The translations under genes and the position numbers were made by a program. A stretch of 64,000 nt of DNA from NCBI GenBank assembly GCA_019748195.1, contig JAIEPW010000015.1:1-64000 (forward strand), given 5' to 3'. Below, one piece after another: positions 51,104 through 59,968 of the stretch; position 1 is the stretch's first letter; each line of letters opens with the position of its first letter. The notes under the pieces are model-generated. The model saw nothing but the letters and a program-made list of their open reading frames with translations. It was not told the DNA's origin and made no database searches. The stretch comes from Bryobacteraceae bacterium. GTDB taxonomy: Bacteria; Acidobacteriota; Terriglobia; Bryobacterales; Bryobacteraceae.

Positions 51104-53347
51104 ATGTTCCACTGGATCTGCCCCGAGTGCGGCCGCGAAAACCCGCCCTCAAGCCGGGAATGCCCGGCCTGTGACCGGCAAGAGCGGTTGGACGCGGTTC
51201 CCGCAATCAGCTTGGAAATGGGCAGATCCGAGGGTTCCTCCGCCGGGGTGGTGGCCACGCTGGAAGCGCCGCCGGAGGCTGCGTCCGCGCTTAGTGACGT
51301 GCGCGTAGCGGACTTGCAGACCGTGGAACTCCCCGTTCCTCAGTGGCTTGCGCTGGAACTGGCGCAATCGGCAAGGATCGTCGCGACCCCGCCCATCGAG
51401 GAGCTGGAACCAGTGCTCGAGGAATCATTAGCGTCGGAACCGATTCCGGAACCGGCGCCGGAGGCTATCGCGGAGGTGGCGGAACCACCGGCCGCGGGGA
51501 TCGCGCTGGAACCCGACGAGCATCCCACGGTGGAAATCGAAGTTTTCGTGCCGCCCCAACCGGAGGAAACGGCGCAGGACGGGCTTTCTTCGGAGGCGAT
51601 TTCCGTGGAGGAGGAATCCACGCCCGAACCGGAAGCCGCGGTGGAAGCGGCGCCAGAATGCCCCGTACTCGCTTTCCCGGCGCAAGCGGCCGTGGAGCCC
51701 GAGCCGGTTCTCGAGGCGATCCCGGAAATCGCCGAACCGGCGGAGCAGATCGGATCGATTGAAGCCGCCGATCCCATCTTCAGCATTTCCGCGGAGGAAC
51801 TGATCGAGGCTGCGCGAGCGGCGGAAACCGCGGAGCCGCCGGCGGAAACGGTAACGACGGCCGCTGGGGAAGAGCTGGAGCCGATGGACGCATCGGAATC
51901 AGATGCCGGGGCGATGGAGTTGGTTCCGGCTGCCGAGACCGCCGAGGCCGGGTCCACCCCCGGAACCATCGAACCCGATCCCGCCGTGGAACCGGAAGCC
52001 ATCGTCGAAGTTCAACCCGAGTTGGAACCCGAGCCCGTCGCGGTCCCGGAGGTTCCGCAACCTGAAGTCTTCAGCGAGACGGTCGCGATCGAACAAACAC
52101 CGGAGGATGTCAACGAAATCCCGGAGCCCGCGATGGAACCGGCGCCGGTCGATGTCGTGGAAGCACCGGAACCCGAAGCGGAATTCGAACCGGAGCCGAT
52201 GGCTGCCGCCGAAGCACCGGAACCGGAGTTCGAACCAGAGCCGGCCGCCTTCGCCGAAACAACGGAAAACGAATCCGAACCGGAGCCCATCGCCCTCGCG
52301 GAAACAACGGCGCCTGAGCTCGAACCGGAGCCCATCGCCCTCGCCGAATCAATAGAAACCGAGTTCGAACCGGAGCCGGCCGCGGCCGCCGGGCCGCGAT
52401 TCGAAGCAGTAGAAGCGCCGCCGGTGGAGCCCGAGATCGCCGCGGAGGAGAACGCCGGAATCCGCGCGCTGGCCAGCGTGCTGGCCGCCGAGCCGGCGAT
52501 GACGCCGGTCCCCGCCGATCAGCCGATGAGCGAAGAAACGCTGTTGACGACGCTCCCGCTTCCCATCCCCTATGAACCGGCGGTCCCCATGCAGGCCATG
52601 GCCGGGGCGATCGCGCTGCCCGGCGTGTTGGCGCTGGCCGAACCCGAGATCCTGCCGGAGCCGCCGCCGGAAGTGATGCTGCCGCCGGAGCCGGAGCGCG
52701 AGCCGGAGCCTCCCCTGGCGGGCATCCGGAGCCTGGGCTCCACGACGCGATTTGAACTCACGGTCGCCGATCAGCCGCACTTCATCCTGGCCCATGAGCC
52801 CTCTCCATCGTTCCTCCTCCCGGGTCCGATGCTGACCCAGGACCTGGAAGGGCATCGCAATTCCACCATCGTGACGGTGCTCGGTCAGCGGCAGAAGCGG
52901 TCGGGCGGAATTCCCGGCTGGGCGGTGACCCTGATGGTCACTTTGATTGTGCTGATTACCGGGGCATCCGTGCTGTTCTATCGCGCGCCCGGGGATCCGG
53001 CGCAGGTGACGCCGGCGGTAACCAGCCCGTCCGCGGCCGCCTCGAACCCGCTGGCCAATTACATCCAGGTGACCGGCGTCCGCTTCCTGATGAATTACAA
53101 CGGCAAGAACGAAGTCCACTACCTGGTGGTGAACCAGTCCAACGCCGACATGACCGATATCGCGCTGAATATCACCATCCGCAGCGTGGTGAACGACCAG
53201 CCGATCTCCAGTTTCTCCATTCACCTGAATCGGCTGGCCCCCTACGAGTCGAAGGAACTGTCCACTACCATCGAGAAACTGCCGCAGCCCTTCACCACGC
53301 CGGATTGGCGGGACGTGAAGACGGATGTCGACATCCAGATGAAGTAA
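51104..53347 (+). CDS. membrane protein with zinc ribbon, Glu/Pro-rich repeats and extracytoplasmic domain
   Basis: 747 residues from ATG 51104 (a TTG seven codons earlier is an alternative). The N-terminus is a short zinc ribbon (C6-x2-C9, C20-x2-C23: ICPECGRE, ECPACDRQ). Residues about 45-590 are Glu/Pro/Ala-rich and highly acidic, including five tandem 15-residue repeats. A single membrane segment lies near 603-625 (WAVTLMVTLIVLITGASVLFY). The last 100 residues form a compact beta-rich domain (YIQVTGVRFLMNYNGKNEVH, LNITIRSVVNDQP, LAPYESKEL). This suggests a cytoplasmic zinc module linked by an extended acidic stalk to a domain outside the membrane. No named family recognised. TACAGT lies six bases before the ATG. 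Confidence 0.78.
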   Translation: MFHWICPECGRENPPSSRECPACDRQERLDAVPAISLEMGRSEGSSAGVVATLEAPPEAASALSDVRVADLQTVELPVPQWLALELAQSARIVATPPIEELEPVLEESLASEPIPEPAPEAIAEVAEPPAAGIALEPDEHPTVEIEVFVPPQPEETAQDGLSSEAISVEEESTPEPEAAVEAAPECPVLAFPAQAAVEPEPVLEAIPEIAEPAEQIGSIEAADPIFSISAEELIEAARAAETAEPPAETVTTAAGEELEPMDASESDAGAMELVPAAETAEAGSTPGTIEPDPAVEPEAIVEVQPELEPEPVAVPEVPQPEVFSETVAIEQTPEDVNEIPEPAMEPAPVDVVEAPEPEAEFEPEPMAAAEAPEPEFEPEPAAFAETTENESEPEPIALAETTAPELEPEPIALAESIETEFEPEPAAAAGPRFEAVEAPPVEPEIAAEENAGIRALASVLAAEPAMTPVPADQPMSEETLLTTLPLPIPYEPAVPMQAMAGAIALPGVLALAEPEILPEPPPEVMLPPEPEREPEPPLAGIRSLGSTTRFELTVADQPHFILAHEPSPSFLLPGPMLTQDLEGHRNSTIVTVLGQRQKRSGGIPGWAVTLMVTLIVLITGASVLFYRAPGDPAQVTPAVTSPSAAASNPLANYIQVTGVRFLMNYNGKNEVHYLVVNQSNADMTDIALNITIRSVVNDQPISSFSIHLNRLAPYESKELSTTIEKLPQPFTTPDWRDVKTDVDIQMK
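52184..52408 (+). repeat. five tandem 45-bp (15-residue) Glu-Pro repeats
   Basis: Five consecutive 45-base units each encode xEPEPxAxAExxxxE: FEPEPMAAAEAPEPE, FEPEPAAFAETTENE, SEPEPIALAETTAPE, LEPEPIALAESIETE and FEPEPAAAAGPRFEA. The nucleotide repeats are close but not identical, so they are diverged in-frame duplications likely to vary in number between strains. Confidence 0.8.
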
Positions 53348-53356
53348 GCTGTTCCG

Positions 53357-54505
53357 GTGGACGCAAAGCTGGCCGCCTGGTGGTGGCGGCGACAAGGTTT
53401 CGATTCGCCCTTGCGGGAGGCGACACCCGCTGCTGTTCTGGAGCGTACGGGCTGGGCCCGTTCGGTGGGCGGCTGCGGTCCGTATCTCACCATGTGGTCA
53501 CGCGGTGGTTTCTCCCGCGCCCGCATGGATGAGGCGGCGGCGCGGCAAGAAATCCAGGAGCTCCCATCCGCCCGCGGCTGCACATACGTGCTTCCCGCCT
53601 CGGACTTCGCCCTTGGCCTGGCCGCGGGCGCCGGACCGCCCGGCGACTACCAGGTCATCCTCAAACTGGGAGTCACCGAGCGCGAGATCGCCCGGTTGTG
53701 CGACGCGGTGGAGAACGCGCTGGCCGCGGGACCGCTCGATCCCGACGAGATTCGCGAGCGGGCCGGCAAGCTCGTTCGCAATCTAGGCGAGGCCGGCAAG
53801 AAGAAAGGCGTTACCACCACGCTGCCCGTCGCCCTGGGAATGCTCCAGTCGCAAGGACGCATCCGCCGCATTCCCGTGAACGGACGACTGGACCAGCAGC
53901 GGTATCGCTACGCCGCGTGGAATCTTCAGCCGCTGGACCTGCCGGCGGAGGAGATCGCCCGCGAGCTGGCGCGCCGCTACCTCGCCTGGACCGCCCCGGC
54001 AAGCCTGGACGAGTTTCGCTGGTTCTCGGGACTCGGCGTGAAAGCAGCCAAGGCGGCGTTCGCCGCTCTCGATCTTTCGTGGGTGGGTGACCGCGCGATG
54101 CCGGCGGAGGATCGAGATGAGTTCGAGCGCTACCGCGCGCCGGCAGAGCCAAGGTATGCCCTGGTGAGCAGCCTGGACGGCCTTACGCTGCTGCGCCGGA
54201 GTTTCACGGAGCTGCTGAACCCTGCCGGATCCATCCTGCCCTTCCTCCCCGCGGGGAAGAGCCGGATTGCCGACCCGCCGTCGCACCTGATCATTGACCG
54301 CGGTCGCGTGTGCGGGCTGTGGGAGTTCGATGCGCGATCGAACTCCATCGCCTGGGGACAATTCGGTAGGAAAGACCCGGCGCTGGCAGCCGAGGTCGCC
54401 CGCACCGAGGCGTTCATACGTGACGAGCTCGGCGATGCGCGCTCCTTCAGCCTCGACAGCCCGCGCAGCCGCGAGCCGCGGATCGAGGCGCTGCGCGCCC
54501 TGTAG
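53357..54505 (+). CDS. winged-helix DNA-binding (AlkZ-like HTH_42) protein
   Basis: 382 residues from GTG 53357, nine bases after the previous stop. The family layout is visible: an N-terminal helix AAWWWRRQGFDSPLREATPAAVLERTGW, a middle winged-helix region (GVTTTLPVALGMLQSQGRIRRI, RYAAWN), LARRYLAWTAPASLDEFRWFSGLGVKAAKAAF and a C-terminal SHLIIDRGRVCGLWE. This is the HTH_42/DUF1006 group, which includes the AlkZ interstrand-crosslink glycosylases. I cannot identify the catalytic QxQ/QxD motif with confidence, so it may be a paralogue. Its stop lies two bases from the convergent permease gene. Confidence 0.78.
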   Translation: MDAKLAAWWWRRQGFDSPLREATPAAVLERTGWARSVGGCGPYLTMWSRGGFSRARMDEAAARQEIQELPSARGCTYVLPASDFALGLAAGAGPPGDYQVILKLGVTEREIARLCDAVENALAAGPLDPDEIRERAGKLVRNLGEAGKKKGVTTTLPVALGMLQSQGRIRRIPVNGRLDQQRYRYAAWNLQPLDLPAEEIARELARRYLAWTAPASLDEFRWFSGLGVKAAKAAFAALDLSWVGDRAMPAEDRDEFERYRAPAEPRYALVSSLDGLTLLRRSFTELLNPAGSILPFLPAGKSRIADPPSHLIIDRGRVCGLWEFDARSNSIAWGQFGRKDPALAAEVARTEAFIRDELGDARSFSLDSPRSREPRIEALRAL

Positions 54506-54507
54506 AT

Positions 54508-57249
54508 CTACTCCGATCGCAGGGCGATCAGCGGATCCACGCGCGAGGCGCGAACCGCCGGAATGGCGATGGCGATCAGCGCGGCGGCCGCCATCACCGC
54601 CGCGGCGATGCCGAATGCCACCGGATCATGCGGCTGGATACCGTAGAGCTGCGTTTTCAGCGCTTCCACCGCAAAGAACGCCAGTCCCAATCCCAGCGCC
54701 AGCCCGACCAGCAGCAGCCACGAGCTTTCGCGGAATACGAGCCGCATCACCCCGCCCGCATCGGCCCCCAGGGCGATGCGGATGCCGATCTCCTGCGTGC
54801 GCCTGCCGATCACGTACGAAAGCACGCCATACAATCCGATCGCGGCCAGCAGCAGCGCCAGCCCGCCGAAGATCGCCGAAAGCCGCGCGAAAAGCCGCTC
54901 CTCCGCCAGGTGTGCATCTACTTGTTGCTCCTGCGTGCTCAGCTCGTTGACCGGAATGCGGTGATCCATTTCGTGCACCAGGTCGCGCACCGGCTTGGCA
55001 AGAGCCAGGGGATCGCCCTTGGCGCGCACCAGGTAGTGTGCTCCCTCCAGATCCGGCTCTTGCTGGTAGGGTACGAAAACGATCGGCTGCGGATCGCGAA
55101 CACGGATGTTGTTGTACTTGGAGTTCGCCAGGATGCCGACGATCTCCACCGGCGGCCCCTCCCGTTTCCGGATCTGGCGCCCCAGGGCGCCGGAAGGGAA
55201 GAACTTCCTGGCAAAGGCTTCGTTGACAAGGGCCACCTTGGGGGCGTTCGCCGAGTCCGACAACTGGAAGGATCTCCCCTGAAGGAGCGGAATCTGCATC
55301 GTCTGGTGGTACCGTTCGTCGATCATGAGCATCAGCGTGCGGTACCTGGCGGACGCCGGATCATTGAACTTGGGGATGGTTTCGCCCACCGGCGCCATCG
55401 CGGTGGTCCAGGAGCTGTTGGCGATCAGCCGGGTTTGCGTCAGGCTGGCATTCTCGACGCCCGGGAGAGCCCGCAGGCGTTCCAGCAATTGCGAGTGGAA
55501 CCGGCCGGCCTCCTGCCGGGGGACCCCCGCTTGAACGGGCTCCACGGCGAAAATCAGCAGCCCCCGCTCATTGAAACCGAGGTTCACCCGCGTCAGGTTC
55601 TGCATGGTGCGGACGAAAAGCGCGGCGCCCACCAGCAGCAGCAGGGACAGTGCCATCTGCGACACCACCAGCGACTTGGCGAAGCGGTGGCGTGCCCCGG
55701 ACTGCAGGGTCCCGCTCTTCAAAGCGGAGTTGACGTCCATGCGGGAGGCGCGTAACGCGGGGAGAATGCCGAACAGGATCCCCGTGAGCAGCGATAGTCC
55801 GGCGGTGAACAGCAAAACGTTCCAGTCCAGGCTTACATCCAGGGATAGTGGCCGGTCGTCGCGCGGCGCCCAGCGCAGGAGCGCTTGCGAGCCCCATGCG
55901 CCCACCAGCAACGCGGCGATCCCGCCCAGCGCCGCCAGCAATATACTCTCGGTGAGAAGCTGGCGAACCAGCCTCCCCCGCCCCGCGCCAATCGCGGCGC
56001 GCACGGCCATTTCCCGGCTGCGTCCGGTGGCGCGCGCCAGCAGCAGGTTGGCGATGTTCGCGCAGGAAATCAGCAGCACCAACCCCACTGCCACCATCAG
56101 CACGGTAAGCGACGTCGAAAACTGGCGGCGAACATCGGCTAAGCCTCGGCTGGCATCGAGCAGGTCCAGCTCCGGGTAATCCGAAGGCTTCACCGGCTCG
56201 TCGCCGACGGGAACCAGGCTCTGGCGGAAAACGGGGGCCAGGGCGGCGCGCGCCTGCTCCGCGCTGACGCCCGGCTCGCGGCGCACCATCATTTCCACCC
56301 AGTACAAATGGGGGTTCCGCAGCGGCGGAGCGGCCTCGTCGAGCGTCTGCATTACCCGCGGCTGCATGGAGATCGGCAGGTAAAAGTTCGATTCCGCGCC
56401 CACGGACAGTCCGAAAAACTCCGGAGGCGCCACACCGGCGATCTCGACGGACGCGTTGTTCACCAGAATCGTCTTGCCGATCACTGGTTGCCCGGCGAAT
56501 CGGCGCTGCCAGTACGCGTACCCGATCACCGCCGCGGGCGGAGCGCCCGGCCGGTCGTCCTCATTGGTGAGCAGGCGCCCCATTGCCGGCCGCAGGCCGA
56601 GCCCTTCAAAGAAGTTGCCGGAAACCAGGTACCCGGTGACGGACTCAGCAACTCCGTCGGCAACCACGTTAGCGGGACGGAAGAATCGGGCGTAGGCGAC
56701 AACGTCGGACACGGCGCCGGTGCGGGCACCCTTCAGCGCCTCGTAGGTCAGATACGGGAATGAGTGCGCCCGCGTGTTCTCGCCTTGCCCGTCATCGGTG
56801 CCGCGATGCCCCTTGGCGAAACGGTCCGGCCAGCCGCGGAACGTCCATACCAGTTCGCTGAGCTGCTCCGGACCGCGCACGGGCAGATTGCGGATCAGGA
56901 TGGCGTTCATCCAGGAAAAGATGGCGGTATTGGCCCCGATGCCCAGCGCCAGCGACAGCACGGCGACCGTCGTCAGAGCGGGCGTCTTCCACAGCGTGCG
57001 AAAACCGTAAGCGATGTCCTGCTTCCAGGTTTCGGCCCAGACGAGCAAGTCGTGATCCCGGGTCTTCTCACGGGTCAACGTCGGATTTCCGAAGCGGCGC
57101 CGCGCCTCGAGACTCGCATCCTCCGGGTTCATGCCTTGCGCCACCAGGTCGTCCTCGAGCATCTCCATGTGGGACCGTACTTCGTCCGACACTTCGCGAT
57201 TCAGCTTTCGTGATGCGAGCGAATTTACCAGTCTCCGAAGCCAGGCCAC
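54508..57249 (-). CDS. acidobacterial duplicated permease (ADOP, MacB/FtsX-like)
   Basis: 913 residues from GTG 57249, with AGGAGG six bases upstream. The N-terminus (VSDEVRSHMEMLEDDL, ASLEARRRFGNPTLTREKTR) is the ADOP/permease-prefix domain. Two MacB periplasmic-core plus FtsX repeats follow: the first FtsX set after LTVLMVAVGLVLLISCANIANLLLARA, the second near the C-terminus (LLLAAIGLYGVLSYVIGRRTQEIGIRIALGA). No ATPase domain or ABC ATPase gene is adjacent, typical of these orphan permeases. It is paired with a PadR regulator gene 11 bases upstream. Substrate unknown; MacB relatives export lipids, peptides or toxins. Confidence 0.92.
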   Translation of the reverse strand: MAWLRRLVNSLASRKLNREVSDEVRSHMEMLEDDLVAQGMNPEDASLEARRRFGNPTLTREKTRDHDLLVWAETWKQDIAYGFRTLWKTPALTTVAVLSLALGIGANTAIFSWMNAILIRNLPVRGPEQLSELVWTFRGWPDRFAKGHRGTDDGQGENTRAHSFPYLTYEALKGARTGAVSDVVAYARFFRPANVVADGVAESVTGYLVSGNFFEGLGLRPAMGRLLTNEDDRPGAPPAAVIGYAYWQRRFAGQPVIGKTILVNNASVEIAGVAPPEFFGLSVGAESNFYLPISMQPRVMQTLDEAAPPLRNPHLYWVEMMVRREPGVSAEQARAALAPVFRQSLVPVGDEPVKPSDYPELDLLDASRGLADVRRQFSTSLTVLMVAVGLVLLISCANIANLLLARATGRSREMAVRAAIGAGRGRLVRQLLTESILLAALGGIAALLVGAWGSQALLRWAPRDDRPLSLDVSLDWNVLLFTAGLSLLTGILFGILPALRASRMDVNSALKSGTLQSGARHRFAKSLVVSQMALSLLLLVGAALFVRTMQNLTRVNLGFNERGLLIFAVEPVQAGVPRQEAGRFHSQLLERLRALPGVENASLTQTRLIANSSWTTAMAPVGETIPKFNDPASARYRTLMLMIDERYHQTMQIPLLQGRSFQLSDSANAPKVALVNEAFARKFFPSGALGRQIRKREGPPVEIVGILANSKYNNIRVRDPQPIVFVPYQQEPDLEGAHYLVRAKGDPLALAKPVRDLVHEMDHRIPVNELSTQEQQVDAHLAEERLFARLSAIFGGLALLLAAIGLYGVLSYVIGRRTQEIGIRIALGADAGGVMRLVFRESSWLLLVGLALGLGLAFFAVEALKTQLYGIQPHDPVAFGIAAAVMAAAALIAIAIPAVRASRVDPLIALRSE

Positions 57250-57260
57250 AGCAATCCTCC

Positions 57261-57590
57261 TTACGTGAAGCGAAGCACCCGGCCCACGCCCGCGGTGAGC
57301 CTTGCCCAGTTTTCCTCTTCTTCCACCAGCCGGCGCGCGCCTTCCGGGGCCAGGTTGTAGAAACGAGCCCGCCGGTTCTTGGATGTCACACCCCACTCCG
57401 CCCTGATCCAGCCGGCTTGTTCCAGGCGGTGCAGCGCCGGATAAAGGGAGCCTTCCTCCACGCGCAACACTTCCTCCGAGATTCGTTGAATATGCACCGC
57501 GATCCCGTAGCCGTGTTGCGGTCCGCGGCTCAGCGTCTTCAGAATCAGCAGGTCCAAGGCGCCCTGCAAATGATCGGTTTTCTTGCCCAA
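57261..57590 (-). CDS. PadR-family transcriptional regulator
   Basis: 109 residues from TTG 57590, which has GGGGGAG five bases upstream; a GTG at 57596 lies immediately behind that site and is less well placed. The winged helix shows LQGALDLLILKTLSRGPQHGYGIAVHIQRIS, VEEGSLYPALHRLEQAGWI and NRRARFYNLAPEG. The C-terminal helix dimerises. PadR proteins of this kind are genetically paired with ADOP permeases and probably repress them. A 16-bp palindrome lies at its own start, so autoregulation is likely. Confidence 0.88.
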   Translation of the reverse strand: MGKKTDHLQGALDLLILKTLSRGPQHGYGIAVHIQRISEEVLRVEEGSLYPALHRLEQAGWIRAEWGVTSKNRRARFYNLAPEGARRLVEEEENWARLTAGVGRVLRFT

Positions 57591-57599
57591 GGCCACTCC

Positions 57600-57615
57600 C
57601 CCTAGACGTCTAGGG
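57600..57615. promoter_or_regulatory. 16-bp perfect palindrome at the padR start (candidate PadR operator)
   Basis: CCCTAGACGTCTAGGG is a perfect palindrome 10 bases upstream of the TTG start and overlapping the start of its ribosome-binding region. It lies in the 58-base divergent gap between the PadR gene and the YraN-family gene, so it could control both. The location fits autoregulation by PadR. Confidence 0.55.
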
Positions 57616-57648
57616 TAACTCACGGTTAGCTGCTTTGAGAAATTTTGA

Positions 57649-58104
57649 GTGGCGAAGCCACTTCTCATTCGAATGCTGGGTTGGATCCTGAAGCGGGTGG
57701 ATGGGGTCCGGCGGCGCGCCCGGATACGGCGTGGATTGGCGAAGGACGCGGTGGGCGCCGCGGGTGAGGACCTCGCCCACCGGTACCTGGAAGACAAGGG
57801 TTATCGCGTTATTCTCCGTAACTTCCGGACGGCGACGGGGTCCGCCGAGGCGGACCTGATCGCGGAGGAAGGCGGCGAGGTGGTGATCGTGGAGGTAAAG
57901 ACGCGCGAAAAGGAAGAGTTCAGTCCGCCGGAGCGAGCCATCTCGGAGATGAAACGGTACGCGATGGCGCGCGCCGGGCTGGAATATGCCCGTGCGGCAA
58001 ACGTGGATCCGGAGCGTTTGCGGTTTGAGGTAGTAGCGGTGGTGCTCAGCGATCCGGTGGAGATCCGGCACTACGCGGACCTGTTCCGGGTGGTTGTGGA
58101 CTAG
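57649..58104 (+). CDS. YraN/UPF0102 family endonuclease-like protein
   Basis: 151 residues from GTG 57649; ATG 57673 is also possible, and neither has a clear ribosome-binding site. The restriction-endonuclease-like core shows GAAGEDLAHRYLEDKGYRVI, NFRTATGSAEADLIAEEGG and VVIVEVKTREKEEF (the PD-(D/E)xK-type acidic/Lys set). YraN proteins are implicated in DNA processing or competence, though their role is poorly defined. Divergent from the PadR gene; its TAG stop overlaps that of the convergent small gene. Confidence 0.88.
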   Translation: MAKPLLIRMLGWILKRVDGVRRRARIRRGLAKDAVGAAGEDLAHRYLEDKGYRVILRNFRTATGSAEADLIAEEGGEVVIVEVKTREKEEFSPPERAISEMKRYAMARAGLEYARAANVDPERLRFEVVAVVLSDPVEIRHYADLFRVVVD

Positions 58105-58388
58105 CGGCGCGCGGCCAGCAGCTTTCGCGCCGTCTGGGCGGGAGCCTCGGATTGCAGGATGCAGCGCATGCGTCCGTTCGACGCTTCCACTTCGGTGCGT
58201 CCGAGTCGCCGGTGAATGCGGTAGGCGCGTTCCGCGCCATGATGCACGCGCAGCGATTCCAGACTCCAATCGGAAGCGGCGATGAGGCGGATGCCGGACT
58301 CGGTACCCACCAGCAGAGTCCATTCCTCACCGGTGTTTCTCAGTGCGGTCTCCAGAATGCTCGAGGCGTCGCGTGTTAGCGGGTCCAC
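58101..58388 (-). CDS. small hypothetical protein
   Basis: 95 residues from GTG 58388. It has no signal peptide or membrane segment, is Arg/Glu-rich and probably alpha/beta (EEWTLLVGTESGIRLIAASDWSLESLRVHHG, then a basic C-terminal helix). It is convergent with YraN: both stops share the four bases CTAG. I do not recognise it, and it could be a chance frame, but the spacing and composition favour a real gene. Confidence 0.5.
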   Translation of the reverse strand: MDPLTRDASSILETALRNTGEEWTLLVGTESGIRLIAASDWSLESLRVHHGAERAYRIHRRLGRTEVEASNGRMRCILQSEAPAQTARKLLAARR

Positions 58389-58424
58389 ACTAAACTCTTC
58401 GGGAAAGAACGTCGAGTATTTAAG

Positions 58425-58447
58425 GGAACCCTGCTTTCAGGTATTCT
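58425..58447 (+). promoter_or_regulatory. candidate promoter of the kinase/pseudocaspase operon
   Basis: Two readings are possible: a sigma-70-type TATTCT at 58442-58447 with a weak TTTAAG 17 bases upstream, or an ECF-like GGAACC (58425-58430) followed after 17 bases by GTTAAC. The distance to ATG 58466 is short in both cases. Confidence 0.3.
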
Positions 58448-58465
58448 GTTAACTGACTCCCACGG

Positions 58466-59968
58466 ATGAAGACCCTCGGCCGGTACGAAATCGTCGGCGA
58501 AATCGGGCGCGGCGCGTGCGGGGTCGTTTATCGGGCCACGGATCCGCGGATTCGCCGGGACGTGGCGATCAAGACCATTCCGACTCACGAATTGCGCGAC
58601 TTCGCCGGGGGCAAGCAGCTCTACGACCGGCTGTGGCGCGAAGCGCAATCGGCCGGCATCCTGAACCATCCCGGCATCGTGACCGTGTACGAGCTCGATG
58701 AGGCCGAGAATCTCACCTACATCGTGATGGAGTTCGTGGACGGGCAGACGGTTCGCGAGATCGCCGCCGCGCCCGCGGGCATGACCCGCGCGAAAGCCGT
58801 CGACATCGTCTCGCAGACGGCGGTCGCTCTCGATTTCGCCCACAAGAAGGGCATCATCCATCGCGACATCAAGCCCGCCAACATCATGGTGGACGGCGCG
58901 GGCACCGTGAAGATCACCGATTTCGGCGTGGCCAAAATGGTTCAGGCGGCGGGCACCACGCAGACGGGCGTCGCGGTGGGGACGCCGCACTATATGTCGC
59001 CGGAGCAGATCTACGCCAAGGCCGTGGACGGGCGCGCCGACCAGTTTTCGCTGGCGGTGATCGCCTTCGAACTGCTGGCCGGCCGCAAGCCTTTCGAAGC
59101 CGATTCCCTGCCGGCGATCATCCACCAGATCCTGAACGTGGAGCGGCCTTCGGAAGCCGACCTGGAAGAACTTGGGTCCGGCGTCGGGCGCGTGCTGGCC
59201 AAGGGGCTGGCCAAGAAAGCGGAAGACCGTTTCGAGACCTGTTTCGATTTCGCGCAGGCGCTGCGCCGCGCGGTGGAGAACAGCGCCGACATCACCAGCA
59301 CGGTGGCGATTCCGGCGATGGCCGCGCCCGAACCCGCGCCCGCGGCCTCTCCGGCGGAATCGCGGCTGCGCCTGCCGATGATCGCGGCGTTGACTTTCGC
59401 GCTTGCCGGAGCGGCGTTCCTCGGCTACCGCATCTCAACCGCCAGCAAGAATTCGGAGCCGCGGCCGGCCGCCGCGGAGACGGCGGATGCAGCCAAGCCC
59501 GTGGAAGCAACTCCGCCGCCGCAACCCCTGCCGGAGCGCCCCAAAGCCGAGGCTCGCAGGCCCGAGCCTTCGAAGCCGTCCGCCGCGAAAGCCGAAGCTC
59601 CCAAGCCGGCGGCGGCGCGTCCCGAGGCAGTGGTGGATGCCAAGCCCGTCCCGGTCAAGGAACAGGAACTTCCTGCCGTGGCCGCCGTGCCGCCGGGGGA
59701 GTATCACGGCCCGCCGGAGGGCCGTTTTTCATGGTCCGGAGCGCTCGCGCCCGGCCAGTCGCTGGCGATCGCCGGCGGCCGTGCGCGCTTCGGCGCGATC
59801 GCCGGGCGGGGCTTGCCGCCGGGCGTGAAGGTGACCGCCGCGGTGTCGCCGGGCGATCTCAAGATTGTCGAACAGCCCGGGCCGAATAACGGCTTCCGGC
59901 TGGTGATCTCCAATCCCACGGAGCGCGAGATCGCCTCCTTCACAATCAATTGGGAGACGGCGCGTTGA
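58466..59968 (+). CDS. membrane-anchored Ser/Thr protein kinase (PknB-like)
   Basis: 500 residues. The kinase domain (about 7-270) has the P-loop GRGACGVVY, Lys36 in VAIK, HRDIKPANI (Asp134), DFG (Asp152) and the SPE activation-segment end, so it should be active. A single membrane segment lies near 302-321. It is followed by a Pro/Ala/Lys/Glu-rich linker (about 330-410) and a C-terminal beta-rich domain outside the cytoplasm (about 415-500, GRFSWSGALAPGQSLAIAGG). PASTA repeats are absent. It is the first gene of a three-gene cassette and overlaps the next gene by TTGA. Confidence 0.93.
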   Translation: MKTLGRYEIVGEIGRGACGVVYRATDPRIRRDVAIKTIPTHELRDFAGGKQLYDRLWREAQSAGILNHPGIVTVYELDEAENLTYIVMEFVDGQTVREIAAAPAGMTRAKAVDIVSQTAVALDFAHKKGIIHRDIKPANIMVDGAGTVKITDFGVAKMVQAAGTTQTGVAVGTPHYMSPEQIYAKAVDGRADQFSLAVIAFELLAGRKPFEADSLPAIIHQILNVERPSEADLEELGSGVGRVLAKGLAKKAEDRFETCFDFAQALRRAVENSADITSTVAIPAMAAPEPAPAASPAESRLRLPMIAALTFALAGAAFLGYRISTASKNSEPRPAAAETADAAKPVEATPPPQPLPERPKAEARRPEPSKPSAAKAEAPKPAAARPEAVVDAKPVPVKEQELPAVAAVPPGEYHGPPEGRFSWSGALAPGQSLAIAGGRARFGAIAGRGLPPGVKVTAAVSPGDLKIVEQPGPNNGFRLVISNPTEREIASFTINWETAR

